Origin: Adiantum capillus-veneris
Lineage: Eukaryota > Streptophyta > Polypodiopsida > Polypodiales > Pteridaceae
Length of the DNA stretch: 64,000 nt
Reading direction: 5' to 3'
NCBI GenBank assembly: GCA_014529385.2
Contig: CM043962.1
Location: 92,263,680 to 92,327,679, forward strand
The translations under genes were made by a program, and so were the position numbers. Below are positions 21,846-32,639 of the stretch, in pieces. The first letter of the stretch is position 1, and the number at the start of each line of letters is the position of its first letter. The notes under the pieces were generated by a model. That model was not told the origin of the DNA and did no database searches. It saw nothing but the letters and a program-made list of their open reading frames with translations.

Positions 21846-21872
21846 GGCCCAAAAGTGAGTCCAACTTTCTCC
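21846..21872 (-). repeat. Right terminal inverted repeat of the 15.4-kb element
   Basis: Reverse complement of 6456-6482 with one mismatch (position 23). It is followed by TAATG, the mirror of CATTA on the left; TA may be the target duplication. Confidence 0.85.
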
Positions 21873-21877
21873 TAATG

Positions 21878-23480
21878 CTATTCTTGAGGAATCAGAAAGA
21901 GAGTCTGATCCTTAGAAGGACCAGGTGATTGAGACTGAGGCTCAAGAGGAGCACAGTCATGCTATGAGGCCAAGGACTCTCAGTACTCTCGTCATTCTCG
22001 GAGGAGAAGGGCTGAGCGGGAAGAACGCAAGACCAAGTGTTTTCGATCCACACATAGGGATGTTGGGACCGAGGGCAACAAGGGTAATCGTCCCAGTTCT
22101 AGCAGAAAAGCCAGACAAGAGATCGAAAGAGACACTAAAGAAGAAATTGATTGGGATATGCTGATACAGACCACTACAAGAAAACTTCAAGACGGAGCCA
22201 CGCTCCCAAGGTCAGAAGAAGTAGAGAGGATGCTGACTGGCATGATTATACCTCTTCATTGAAAATCTCTTTCCCAGTGTTCAAAGGAGGGAAGAAAGAT
22301 GATTCAGATGTTCACATCCAAGCTTTTGAATAGTATGCTGAGTTGAAGAATATTGATGAAGATGGCTAGGGCAAATATTTTCCTCATACACTTAAAGATG
22401 CAGCAAAGAAATGGTACTACCATTACCCAGCTTGCCAACTTAGATCATACAACAAATTGCTCAAGGCTTTCAGATTGGAATATTCAGACAACAGGGGTGA
22501 TGAGGACATCCTTTGTGAGCTAGATAAGATAAAGCAAGGGAAATTATCAGTTAGAAGTTATGTTCAGAAAATCAAGGAGTTAACCAGGCAGTTGCAGGAG
22601 CCACCATCAGAAAAGAGGTTACGAGCATGGTTTTTAAATGGGTTCCGCAGTAAGAAGCTCAAAGAACAAGAGGTGCTTGCACCAAAAAAGAAATTTAATG
22701 ATTTGGTGCAGCGAGCACTGAAGCTTGAACAACAGGCTAAGAAGGAGAAAAGTCACAAGAAAAGGAGATCCAACAGTAGTAGTTCTTCCACTGAGAATTC
22801 TGATTCCAGTGAGACCTCTAGTAGCTCTGAAAGCAGCTCAGATGAAAAGAGCAAAGACAAGGCCAAGAAGGGGTCTTGGTCCAGAAAGATTGATGAAATG
22901 GCCCGATAGATTGCTGAAATTAGCCAGACCAGGCAACTAGTTAGGAGAATGGAAACTTGGTGTTCAAGGTGCAAATCTAAAGACCACGTTTCCAATGAGT
23001 GTCCACAATGTACCTATTGCAAAGCATATGGTCATTTATGGAACAATTGTGGTATTCAAGAAGGGAAATGATTTGTCTGTAGTGGCATTTACCAATGTTG
23101 AACCTGCCAGAGTGGAGACAACCAGTGTACCCCAAGAGGAGAAAGCAGGTACCAGTGGTACTGGTACTGAGCACGTCAGATAGCAGGGAGGTACTAGCCG
23201 GGGCCGTGGTAACTTTCAAAATCAAAGCCTTAACTGTTATACTTGTGGCAAGTATGGGCATTTTGCGGCTCAGTGTCTAGATGCACCTAGCACTGCGGCT
23301 ACTGAGGCGAAAGCCCCAGAGCCAGTTCTAGTACGAGTAGTTACGCGCAGTAAAGGTGTAGTCATTGAGGAAATCCCAGATGAGCAGGCGAAACCAGTCA
23401 GTTCTGAAAGTAGCAAATGGGCTCAGCAGAGAGAGGTATGGAAGGCAAGGAGCAAAGCGAAGGTAGTCGATGAATGATAG
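21878..23480 (+). pseudogene. gag, main part (gypsy)
   Basis: Resumes the gag split at 6450. Arg/Ser-rich N-terminal sequence (SRHSRRRRAEREERK) gives way to a capsid-like region: FPVFKGGKKDD, then DAAKKWYYHYPACQ and LLKAFRLEYSDNRGDED, the usual Ty3 gag core motifs (22250-22700). A Ser-rich linker follows (22770-22850). Zinc knuckles: CSRCKSKDHVSNEC and CTYCKAYGHLWNNC (22959-23052), then CYTCGKYGHFAAQC (23234-23276), all CCHC. Frame changes and stops (for example TAG near 21916, 22332 and 22907) make it a pseudogene. Confidence 0.75.
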
Positions 23481-23964
23481 GAGTAGAGAGAACTCATGGC
23501 TAAGATCGCAAAAGATCTAGCCAAGAAGCTACCAGAGGAGCTAGAAAGTTCTGATGCCCAGGTCATTCAGAAGATACCAGCCCATTCTTTTCAGTAAACA
23601 AAACCAGATCATTCAGGGTATGGGATCCTTGAGACTATGCTGGCTACAGTTCAGGGCCTGGTGAAGGAACTAGGGAACGTTAAAACAGATATAACTCCAA
23701 AATAATGAAGGAGACACAATAGGTACCAGAGCAGAGGAGTGGCACAATGCAGATAGTCTCGATTCTTCAAGTTTTGATAATAACTCTGATAAAGAGAGAG
23801 AAGAAATTCATGTTAAGATCTGTGAAAGAATTCAGAAACTGACAGTTAAACTAGAGGACATTAGAAAAGCTTTGCCTGAAGCAACAAAATTTATTAGACA
23901 CAGCGAAGGAAGGCTGAAGTAGAAGCCAGAGCAATTTGACTTTGTAGCTGTTAGAGATGATGAA

Positions 23965-24338
23965 GTGCTGGTGATCCATGTAGACTACAAGATTAGAAAA
24001 CAGTGGGAGTCACTATCCGGTGTCATACTGGATGGAGGGGTAGGAGTAAACATCTTGGGGGCACACCTTCAGCAAAGGATGGGTATCACGAACTTGAAAC
24101 CAACACCTTCAAAGCTCGAATGGCAGATCATCAAGTTGTGCAGGCAACTAGAATGATAGAGAGTATGCAGATAAGGGTGGGAAAAGAAAAGTTCAAGACC
24201 AGCTTCTTGGTACTATATGTGCAAGGCACATATGGGATGCTACTCGGCTGCCCATGGTTGCGAACGACACAGGCTGTTCACGACTATGCAAATCAGACTC
24301 TAACAATACAGGGCACCAGTAGAAGAATTCAGATCTAG
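23965..24338 (+). pseudogene. Aspartic protease region (gypsy)
   Basis: GVILDGGVGVNILGAHLQ (about 24016-24070) is the retropepsin active-site region. Plant gypsy elements commonly have DGGSGVNI here, so a Ser has become Val. After a +1 shift near 24120, GTYGMLLGCPWLRTTQAVHD (24227-24288) matches the conserved LLGRPWL end of the domain. The frame break makes it non-functional. Confidence 0.7.
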
Positions 24339-24749
24339 ACAAACAAAACTAGAAACTGGAGAAAGGCACTGCGACTAGAAGAGCTTTGCCAGAAGTATGG
24401 AGTAAAGAAAATTGAGAGGATGCTAGCAGCAATAAATATTTTTCCATTGGCTGAGATAGATCTAAATGTAGTATTATTTGACAAAGATCAAGCTGAAAAG
24501 CAAAGGAAGCAATTTCAAAGTCAGTTCACCAAAGTGAATTCGGGAGAACGACTAGTCCAGCTAACTGGAAGGCCCGAGAAACCAATTGATTCTACAGAAG
24601 AATTCTCAGATTCCAGTACGCCAGCGACCTCTGAACAAGCACACTTTAAGAAAGTTACTGAAGTTCAGAATGATGGTTCAGAATTAAGGGGTCCATCCTA
24701 GGATTATGTTGAGGAGTCAACCAAAAGGAAGGGAGGTGGGCCTAACTGG

Positions 24750-26326
24750 TTGCTTCCAAATGATCAAGAAATCGAAGAATGGAACCTGGGTTCTGAGAAA
24801 AATCCTAGATTAATAAAAGTCAACAAGCATCTAGACCCAGGAATGAAAGAAAAATCCAGAGATATGTTTCAAAGGTACAAAGACGTATTTGCATGGGAAC
24901 ATACTGATCTAAAAGGGGTAGATCCAGAGGTCCGTCAACATAAAATACCTCTGAAACGGGATGCTAGACTAGTGCGACTGCAATGGTATAGAATGAATCC
25001 AAATTACGCGAAGAAGGTCAAAGAAGAGATCGATAACCTTCTGAAGGCTGGATTTATCACTGAAGTCACCAGTAGTGACTGGTTATTTCCTATTGTGGTA
25101 GTGCCCAAGAAAAATGGAAAGCTCAGAGTTTGTGTGGATTATCGAAAGCTGAATGCTCAGACCATTAAGAATCCTTTTCCATTACCTTTTACGGACATGC
25201 TTTTTGATGAAATTGCAGGCCACGAGATGTATAGCTTTATGGATGTCTATAGTGGTTATAATCAGCTACAGATTGCTCCTGAAGATTGGAGTAAAACTAC
25301 TTTTATTACTGAATGGGGAGCATTCATGTATCTGGTTATGCTATTTGGTCTTTGCAATGCTCCAGCGACCTTCCAAAGATGTATGATGGAAATATTTAGT
25401 GAATTTCTCCACCGATTTCTTGCCATATTTATGGACAACTTCATTGTCTATTCAACTGAGGAGAAGCATTTGCTCTTTTTGGAAATGGTTTTCCAATGCT
25501 GTAAGGAAAAGCGGATCTATCTAAACCCATTTAAATCTGTTTTCTTGGTGTGGAAAGGACAACTACTCAAACACATAGTGTCCAGGAATGGCATAGAGAT
25601 GGCCAACCCACAAGATCCAGTGTGTCCAACAAGCTAAGGCACCATGCACAACATCAGAGTTAAGTTCATTCTTGGGATATATCAATTTTTATAGAAGATT
25701 TGTTCATATGTTTGCTTCCAAGGCATTATCTTTGTATGAGCTCACAAAGAAGAACAAGTTCATTTGGACTACTGAATGTGAGGAGGGTTTTCAATGTTTA
25801 AAGAATGCCATTATCAGTAAGCGAGTCCTTCGACAACCAAATTGGGATGTTATTTTTCATGTACATGTCGATGGATCAGGACTGACAATGGGAGCACAGA
25901 AGGGAGGGTTGATTATCCAGTGTATTTTTCCAATTGGAGATTAAGTCAAGCTGAACAAGGACATACCACTAAGGAAAGAGAAGCTTTAGGAATGGTTTCA
26001 GTGCTACTAAATTTCGACACTATTTGTTGGGCAAGCTATTTTATTTTTATGTGGATCATCAGGCATTATTATTCTTGATTAACAAAGTCATTATTCAAGG
26101 AAGACTGATAAGATGGATGATGTTCCTGATGGAGTTTGAATTCCGCATATTTCATAAGCCCGATAAAACCCATTGTGGTGTTGATTTCCTATCTAGGAGT
26201 ACTAATGGCTACTCAGAAGTATCCTTGAGAGATGAGCTAGTGGACACAGAGGAAAACACCGATCCAGAATGGTATGATGTATATAAGTTCCTTTCTAAAA
26301 GAGGATTCCTAGAAAACTGGACTTAG
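24750..26326 (+). pseudogene. Reverse transcriptase / RNase H (gypsy)
   Basis: RT motifs are in order: LLKAGFITEVTSSDWLFPIV, KLRVCVDYRKLNAQTIK, SFMDVYSGYNQLQIAPED, and FGLCNAPATFQRCMM. The catalytic box reads FMDNF where active elements have F/Y-x-DD, so the second Asp is Asn. RNase H follows in other frames: YINFYRRFVHMFA, CRWIRTDNG region, TTKEREALGMVS, and FYVDHQALLFLINK with FEFRIFHKPDKTH (25672-26326). Several frameshifts separate these blocks. Confidence 0.85.
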
Positions 26327-26422
26327 AATTAGAAGAAGGGTCTGATTATTAAGAGTCCGAAGTTCACCATCATAGGAGGATTTCTCTATAGACTGGGAGT
26401 AGATGGGGTTTTTTGAAGGTGT

Positions 26423-27490
26423 GTGCCAATGGAAGGGAGAATGCAAGTTATTTCTGAGGCACATGATGGGGATTCTGGAGGACGTTTCTCCCCTGATATT
26501 ACTTACAAGAGGATTTTGCAAGATGGATTGTGGTGGCAAACTTTAATATCTGATGTTAGAAGCTTTTGCAAAACATGTGATATATGCCAGAGGATGGGCA
26601 GACCAACAGCAGGTGATATGACTCCTCTTACTCCAGTTCAACCATTGGAAGTATTTATGAAATGGGGTGTGGATTTCACGGGTCCATTCAAGAAAATCAC
26701 TCCAAGGAAGAACCAATATATATTGATGGCCACTTGTTATGTCACCAAATGGGTGGAGGCCAAGGCTCTTCCAGATAATACCGCGAAGTCCACTGCTGTA
26801 TTCCTATTTGAAAATATTATCTGCCGATATGGATGTCCTGTGGATATTGTTTCTGATCAAGGGACACACTTTATTAATGATACTATGGATATTCTGATGG
26901 AAATGCTCTCAGTAAAGCAGAGGAAATCAACGCCATATTATCCCAGGTGCAATGGGAAAGCAAAGACCAATAATAAAGCCATCAAAACCATTCTTACCAA
27001 GATTGTGCAGAAGGAGCCACACCAGTGGGATCTCAAGCTCCAGACTGCTCTATGGATCTACAGGACAGCTTATAAAGTAACTACTGGACTAACACCGTTC
27101 ATAATGGTGTATGGAACTGAAGCTGTAGTGCCTATGGAATTCGTAATTCCCAGTCTCAGGATGGCGGTAGAGTATGGATTGGATTTCAATCACAATCTTA
27201 AAAATAGACTGGAGGAATTAGCATAGCTGGATGAGTTAAGGCAACATGCTATGCTGGAACAAGAAATTGTTCAGTAAAGGAGAAAACACTGGCATGACAG
27301 ACAAATCAAAGTTAGGGAGTTCCAGAAGGGCGACTTGGTTCTGCTTTATCAATCCAAATTGGGCCCTAAGAAACCAAATTTGAAGATAGCTTGGGCCGGT
27401 CCGTATGAGGTTGACTCGGTATTTTCCAATGGCACAGTTAGGTTGAAAGATTTATCTGGATTACTGCTGCTAGGTGTTTATGATGGGGGC
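26423..27490 (+). pseudogene. Integrase (gypsy)
   Basis: Zinc-binding domain: EAHDGDSGGRF ... CKTCDICQR; the second His of HHCC (GGHF in relatives) is Arg. Catalytic core: KWGVDFTGPF (first Asp), IVSDQGTHFIND (second Asp), and YYPRCNGKAKTNNKAIK where relatives have GNGQAES, so the catalytic Glu is Lys. The C-terminal part (RRKHWHDRQIKVREFQKGD, AWAGPYEVDSV) continues past a TAG near 27226 to about 27490. No chromodomain seen. Confidence 0.85.
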
Positions 27491-28084
27491 CAAGATCAAG
27501 GTATATTATTCTAATGACAAAGAGATTTCCAGAGAAGCAGATACTGGTATTCTAGGAACTGATGGCCAAGAAAATTCAGAATCGGCCACTCTAAATCTTT
27601 TTCATATACAACCAGTACCAGAGCTAGTCAAGATGTTAGAAAAGACTCAGCACGATAAAGCAGTGCCAATGGTGGCAGAAAGAGTAATGTATCCGAGCCA
27701 GTATCAGTTTTTATGGGAAAAAGGGCCAGTAGGACTTCATGCGATCATCATTAAAAGGAACATGGGAAGTATTAGCCAATGCATGTGTGCCACATCACTG
27801 ACGGTACACAAAACTCTAGCAACGGTAAGTAGTGGAGCTTTTATGGTGCGAACGCGTATAACAGTAAGGCGAGTGGGCATTCTTCCTCATAAATCTCATG
27901 CACGACGCTTGCCGACGTTACACACTCGCCATCGTCAAGCTCTAAGGCTTCTTCACTACAACCACAAACATCCTCGTCCGAAGAATTTGTCGATCGCTGT
28001 CTATCCTTACCAGACACACTTGGCTACAGCTTTGACTATCCAAGTAAGTCTTCTTCCTCTATAGATATATCGTCCTCACAGTGC

Positions 28085-30053
28085 TTGGGTAGAAGAAAAA
28101 TGTCAGAAAAGATGCAGGATACCATAGACAAAACTTTGGCACTCATCACCTCTATTAAAGCTTCTCTAGCACTTATTCCCCATAGCAAGATACAACGGTA
28201 TGTGTTTACTGAGCAAGCCAAAGCATTGCTGCGACTATGGGATTTGCATGTAGTGGTGCAAGCCACAAGAATAGATTTTGACACGGCTATAATCAAGCAA
28301 GTTCTTGATTCCTTCAATGCGGAGGATGGCATTGCTGTAGTCAATGGTATGAAAGTGTCAGCAACTCCTGACAGCATTGCGTACGCTTTCAAAATGCCAA
28401 ATGAGTCGAAGCCAACCACAACAACTGCAAAATAGATAAGTTCAGCTCTCAGGGAAGATGAAGCAGCCAAGAAAAAACGAAAGGCTAGTGCACAAGGGGT
28501 TCCAATAGTAGCAGGTCTCGACGTCCCCGCGGCTTACAGGTTTGTGGCTAAAGCTGTTAGTCTGAAAAATAACCCCACGTATGTGTTAGAAAAGTTGTTT
28601 GCTATGTTGCTTGCAAAAGGATTAGATGCTACAGCTCCAATCAACTTATGTCAGATCTTATCTCATAATGTGCTCCAGCAGACTGCCAAGTTGAAATCTC
28701 AAAATGCTTTCAAAGCTTGGTATGTCTGGAAATTTCTTTACTGGGCAACTTCTCCAGATGCTCATGATCAGGTAGACGATGGCTTTGAGTTAGAAGCCCA
28801 TCCTAGAGACTAACAATGTTGAGCTATCTTCAGATGAAGAAGCTCCAGGCAATCAGTTGGCTCTAACTAGACAAAAGAGGAATGTTCGAGCCAGAGAAAT
28901 GATTTAGCATTGGAAATCATTGCCTTCCATGATCAAGAATTGTGTCAATTGCCTGTGCATCCCAACAGAATCCAGCCTGCTGGAAAGGGTACCTGAGTGG
29001 ACGTTGACTTCTGATGATAAGTTAGTCAATCCACACTGGCAGCGAGAGTCCACTGCAGACATTCTCTAGCCCTTGAATTAGATCTACTGCTTGGGAACAT
29101 GCCTTCATACAAGTGCATGAAGGAAGTTAGGAATCAACTAAAAGAAGTTCTACTTCAGATGCAAATTGCCAGAGGAGTTTTGGACCAGAGGGTGCATTCT
29201 ATTAATGAAGATCAGACTTCCAGCAGTAAAGGACCTCGGACTCAAATGACGGTAGGAGAACAAGCAACTGCTCTCCGAAGACTCTTTCAGCTAGTCCAGG
29301 TGACTCGGAAGATGATGCAGCAGGAGAACCAGGCTGTACTTAATTTCTTGGAATTTGTGCTCGATTCACCAGTTGTCCTGTTTTGCATTGCCTGCTAAGG
29401 AAGCTGAACTGCCTAGATTTTTCTCAGCTTTGTATCCTCAGCATCCAGAACCAGTGGATCGGCTCACATACTTTAATATCACTGATGAACTTCAGGACTG
29501 GTATGAGCAAGCCACTGTAGAATGGAAAACTTGGCAAACATTGATCAATGATGCTCTCCAATTGAATGATGTCATAGAACTGCAAGGAGAAATGTAGAAG
29601 GTCAAATTCTGTATGGGACAATGGAAGATCCAGCTCCGTGGCCTCACAAAGATCACAAATCAGTTGCTTCAACTAACGGTGGAGTCCTCTAAGATCCCCG
29701 AAAAGGATATCATGGCTAAACCAGGACTAGAGCCATAGTACAGAGAAATGATTGAGATTCTCTTTGAAGCAAGGATTAAAACAAATCAGCCTCTTCCTCA
29801 CAGATGGATCCACACAGCCTCGCATTGTCATAAATTGGTCAGAACCTGTTTGACAAAGGGTAGACGCACGATGTATGATCCCGACACCAAAACTTACAAT
29901 CCTCTCACGCCTTATGAATTTGAGATGTCCACTGAAAGGCGGGATCAGCTTGAGCAAGAGGCCATTTATAGACTTACCTAGAAGGACAATGCTGGCACTG
30001 GGACCTGTGAGGCACCAACACAGAAGAAGGGCAAGAGGAAGTGGGTTCAATAA
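28085..30053 (+). pseudogene. Third ORF between pol and the 3' LTR (gypsy), unknown function
   Basis: Starting near MSEKMQDTIDKTLALI the frame runs through IQRYVFTEQAKALLRLWDL and AVVNGMKVSATPDSIAYAFK, a TAG at 28433, then NNPTYVLEKLFAMLLAKG and AFKAWYVWKFLYWATSP. It continues with shifts through TRQKRNVRAREMI, LQMQIARGVLDQRV and a final basic tail to TAA 30051. The NGMKVS...I...F.MP pattern is reminiscent of plant transposon-associated domains of unknown function encoded by some gypsy elements; this is a weak resemblance. Sense orientation, downstream of integrase, about 600 codons when intact. Confidence 0.5.
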
Positions 30054-30270
30054 AAGGATACTGGGTAGTTCCATCTTAGAATCAAACGGTGGATTTTCCC
30101 AGTGAGGCATTGACATTTCTTTGGCTGGGCACCCTTGGAATTACAACTATAGGGGTGTCAAGCACTCAACAAGCATGAAGTACGGTATAAAGCTAGCAAT
30201 ACCGAAAGAGTATTGCCATGAGAAACATCGGCCATACCATGAGGAACATCGGCCAAACCAGCAACCAGAC

Positions 30271-30291
30271 GGGTTTAGGGTTTAGGGTTTA
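30271..30291 (+). repeat. Three telomere-type TTTAGGG repeats
   Basis: Three TTTAGGG-like units in a row inside the 3' untranslated part of the gypsy element. Too short to imply a telomere. Confidence 0.6.
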
Positions 30292-30381
30292 AGCCAACCA
30301 TAAGGCCGGATGGTTCCTCAACAATCAATCAGAATTAGGCGGTGGATTTTTTTTCAGAAATTTTAGAGTTATACCAAAATT

Positions 30382-30399
30382 CAAAAAAGGAGGGAAGGA
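30382..30399 (+). promoter_or_regulatory. Gypsy polypurine tract
   Basis: AAAAAAGGAGGGAAGGA directly before the TG that opens the 3' LTR; it would prime plus-strand synthesis. Confidence 0.8.
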
Positions 30400-30800
30400 T
30401 GTAGAAGGTGAGGACACTCCCAACAGGCGGGAACTGTCCCTTTGAAGGCCGAACAGTGGATCGGTCACACCAGCAGTAATTACCGCAGGCAGTTACTATA
30501 GTAACTCCTGGGAGCTATAAATAAGACCCACTACATTGTAAGTTACGAGCTCTTCGTCTCTAGCTTCACTCTGTAATCATTTTGAGCTTAAACCCATTAC
30601 ACACTGTACTGACTTTCCTTGAGCTATTAATCTGAATCTGCAAATACTTTTTCAATTTTCCAGTATGTCTCTCATCATAGTAACTATTTCAGTCCAGTCA
30701 GTTCTCTATTCCAGTTTCACTAATTGAACTGACGACATAACCAGTAGCTCTAAATTCTAACACTGGAATCAGCTATCTGAAGAGATCAGCTCCAATTACA
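30400..30800 (+). repeat. Ty3-gypsy 3' LTR
   Basis: Starts TGTAGAAGGTGAGG after the polypurine tract and ends CAATTACA. It aligns to 5816-6298 with scattered substitutions and two large indels, which shows the insertion is old. (CA)n host sequence follows. Confidence 0.85.
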
Positions 30801-31047
30801 CACACACACACACAAAAGCGACCGAAGGCCGTTGGCCGTACTAGTTGAAATAAGATATGTATGAATGTCGTCTTTCCTTGATTGATTTTACCAAGCCAAA
30901 AAATAAAACCCAGTATTGGGTGCTCATGGGCTGCAAATATTGGCCACAACTGTCCTAGATTGGACGCTACAAATGCATTGATTAGAAGCCACAAGGTCAT
31001 TTCCATAGGAAGCAGTATATCCTCCCCTTTAAGTACCACGGGGTCTT

Positions 31048-31765
31048 GACCATGGGATCAATGGTCCCAAGTGAAAGGCGAAATGATGATCGATTTGGAT
31101 CATCAACTGCTAAAACTAAACTCGAGATCTTGAATTTAGATTTTTCAAAACTAATCTCGAGAGGTCAGTTACATGGGACCCTAAACTCGGGATGCCCTCT
31201 CTTCCCTAACCAGGCTTCGAACCCTCACCACTAGCTTAAGAAGCAAGGGCCTTAACCATCCCGCTCACGTTCATTTTCTTGAAATAAATGCGATTCTCCA
31301 TAAACTTAAACTTAAAACAATAGATCTACCCAAGAAACGTAGCTCAGTTGGTGAGACCTTTGTGATGTAACCCCAAGGTTGAGGGTTCGAGGTTCACGGG
31401 TTGCATTCTCTTGGGTGTATTCTCCTCCCCTATTGGGGGGGGGGAGGGGGTGGTTCCCACTGTTGCCCCTCGAGGGTGTAATGTACGTCAATGTACAGTT
31501 GTAAATACATGATATATGTATAGTTTCTCCTTACTACCTTCCCCGCACCAATGGTGGAAAAAAATAAAAATAAAAAATAAAAAATAAAAATAAAACAATA
31601 GCTCTCGACATAAAAACTAATCTCAAGATCCCAAATTTAGTTCTTGTGGACCCCGACATAAAAACTAATCTCGAAATCTCGAGTTTAGTTTTACCTGTTT
31701 GACGAACTAGATTTGCAAACGCCCTTGATTTTGCACAAGAGCGCTTGATCCCATGGTTGTGAACT
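31048..31765. mobile_element. Possible MITE with inverted-repeat ends, interrupted by a SINE
   Basis: ACCATGGGATCAA near 31049 is inverted at about 31746-31757 (TTGATCCCATGG). Further in, AAAACTAAACTCGAGAT (about 31111-31128) is mirrored by ATCTCGAGTTTAGTTTT (about 31675-31692). A minus-strand tRNA-like head (box B inverse GGCTTCGAACCCTCA near 31213) lies in the left half. The right half is split by the SINE at 31324. I could not find a convincing target duplication. Confidence 0.35.
31324..31590 (+). mobile_element. tRNA-derived SINE with 11-bp target duplication
   Basis: A tRNA-like head has box A TAGCTCAGTTGG (about 31340) and box B GGGTTCGAGGTTC (about 31383). It is followed by a body with a G-run and a tail of (A)n(TA)n type (31558-31590). 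TAAAACAATAG flanks both ends exactly (31313-31323 and 31591-31601). All four SINE hallmarks are therefore visible. The parent tRNA is not determined. Confidence 0.85.
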
Positions 31766-31951
31766 TAGAGCTGAGGGAGGTAACTCACTTAGACTTGGGC
31801 ACCACCCCAAAATTTCACATAATCTCCTACCAATTGTGCCTTTAAAGGTGACAAAGTGCACAAAAAAGGTTTTACTGAGAAGCAAACGTGCCTGATTGCA
31901 CTTCAGAGATCCTATCGGCTAGATGTGGTGAGGAGTAGTTGCCAAAATTTG

Positions 31952-32185
31952 CATGAATTGGCGAGAGTTGATGTCTAGTGAAGCGACAATGCGACATCAT
32001 GTTGATGCATATGCATTCCATGGAAGAGAGATGAGTGCAAATTTCTGTTTTTGTGATTGGTACTAGATGAGGTGAGGAACCATGAATTGGCTAGAGTTGA
32101 TGTCTAGTGAAGCGACAATGGGACATCATGTTGATGCATATGCATTCCATGGAAGAGAGATGAGTGCAAATTTCTGTTTTTGTAT
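31952..32185. repeat. Tandem duplication, 129-bp period
   Basis: TGAATTGGC(G/T)AGAGTTGATG at 31954 recurs at 32083, and about 105 bases of following sequence are nearly identical. This is a recent local duplication with no gene in it. Confidence 0.85.
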
Positions 32186-32639
32186 AGTTCTATCACAGAT
32201 TTACAAACGACAATATATGTGCAAATGTACACGGTGTGTCAATGTCTCATCATTTAGGAAGAAGGGATTGTACAAGAGAGGCTTTAAAAGGTGTGAAGGT
32301 TATGTGATCATTTGGTGGAATCTGCACACGCCCCAGCAGGCCAAGAGGGGCGGGCAAGGGCCAAGGGAGACATGAATGGACGGATGGAAAGAGAATTCAA
32401 GTGCTGCCACGGCTTATGAGGAAGTTGCAGAAGCGAAAAAGAAGATGATGGGTCGACATCATCTTGCAGCTTTTCATGAGCCCTTTCAGCGCGCACATAT
32501 ATACACTCACACACATCACATGCAGGCCTACATTCTGGAATTTCTGTTCACAATGTGCACTCACGCCTACATAGTACATACCTACTCACATTCTCTCTAT
32601 TTCAGTATTTTTTAAAGAGGAAAAGGCATCGAGAGTAAA

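Larger units (their letters stand above)
6456..21872. mobile_element. 15.4-kb TIR-bounded multi-gene element, family unassigned
   Basis: The ends are inverted repeats of 27 bp with 26 matches (6456-6482 and 21846-21872); the first 20 bases are GGAGAAAGTTGGACTCACTT. TA flanks both ends and the wider context is CATTA / TAATG, so the target was probably the palindrome CATTAATG with TA duplicated. Both flanks are gypsy gag sequence, which independently marks the insertion limits. Inside are a transposase-like gene (about 6915-9350, +), unknown genes on the minus strand (12322-13232, 15396-15930, 19855-20937), and an H3-like/Ulp1-like gene (16982-19541, +). Four hairpin-repeat arrays lie among them. 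Length, gene number and introns are unlike a simple Tc1/mariner element despite the TA flank. No DNA polymerase, ATPase or helicase motif was seen, which argues against Polinton or Helitron. Confidence 0.8.
5816..30800 (+). mobile_element. Ty3-gypsy LTR retrotransposon, split by a 15.4-kb nested element
   Basis: Homologous LTRs lie at 5816-6298 and 30400-30800, followed or preceded by a PBS (6301) and a polypurine tract (30382-30399). Between them gag, protease, RT/RNase H and integrase remnants are in canonical Ty3-gypsy order, plus a third ORF. The flanks read CACAG and CACAC, a 4/5 match to a 5-bp target duplication within (CA)n. Without the nested element (6456-21872) the retrotransposon is about 9.6 kb. 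The TGGCGA-type primer site and the lack of a visible chromodomain suggest a non-chromovirus lineage (Tat/Athila side); that is inference. The element is dead. Confidence 0.85.

Noticed and set aside
6456-21872. Polinton/Maverick or integrated giant-virus segment
   Set aside because: A Ulp1-like protease and a histone-like gene are compatible, but no PolB, packaging ATPase, capsid or retroviral-type integrase is seen. The TIRs are only 27 bp and the genes have introns.
6301-21880. A single giant Ogre-like gypsy element with 15 kb between the primer site and gag
   Set aside because: Gag sequence continues on both sides of the TIRs, and the inner genes include opposite-strand spliced genes, so a nested DNA element explains it better.
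30271-30291. Interstitial telomere
   Set aside because: Only three TTTAGGG units, within the gypsy 3' region; chance or element sequence is sufficient.
31330-31400. A functional tRNA gene
   Set aside because: Boxes A and B are present, but the sequence does not close an acceptor stem and is followed by a SINE body, A-rich tail and target duplication.
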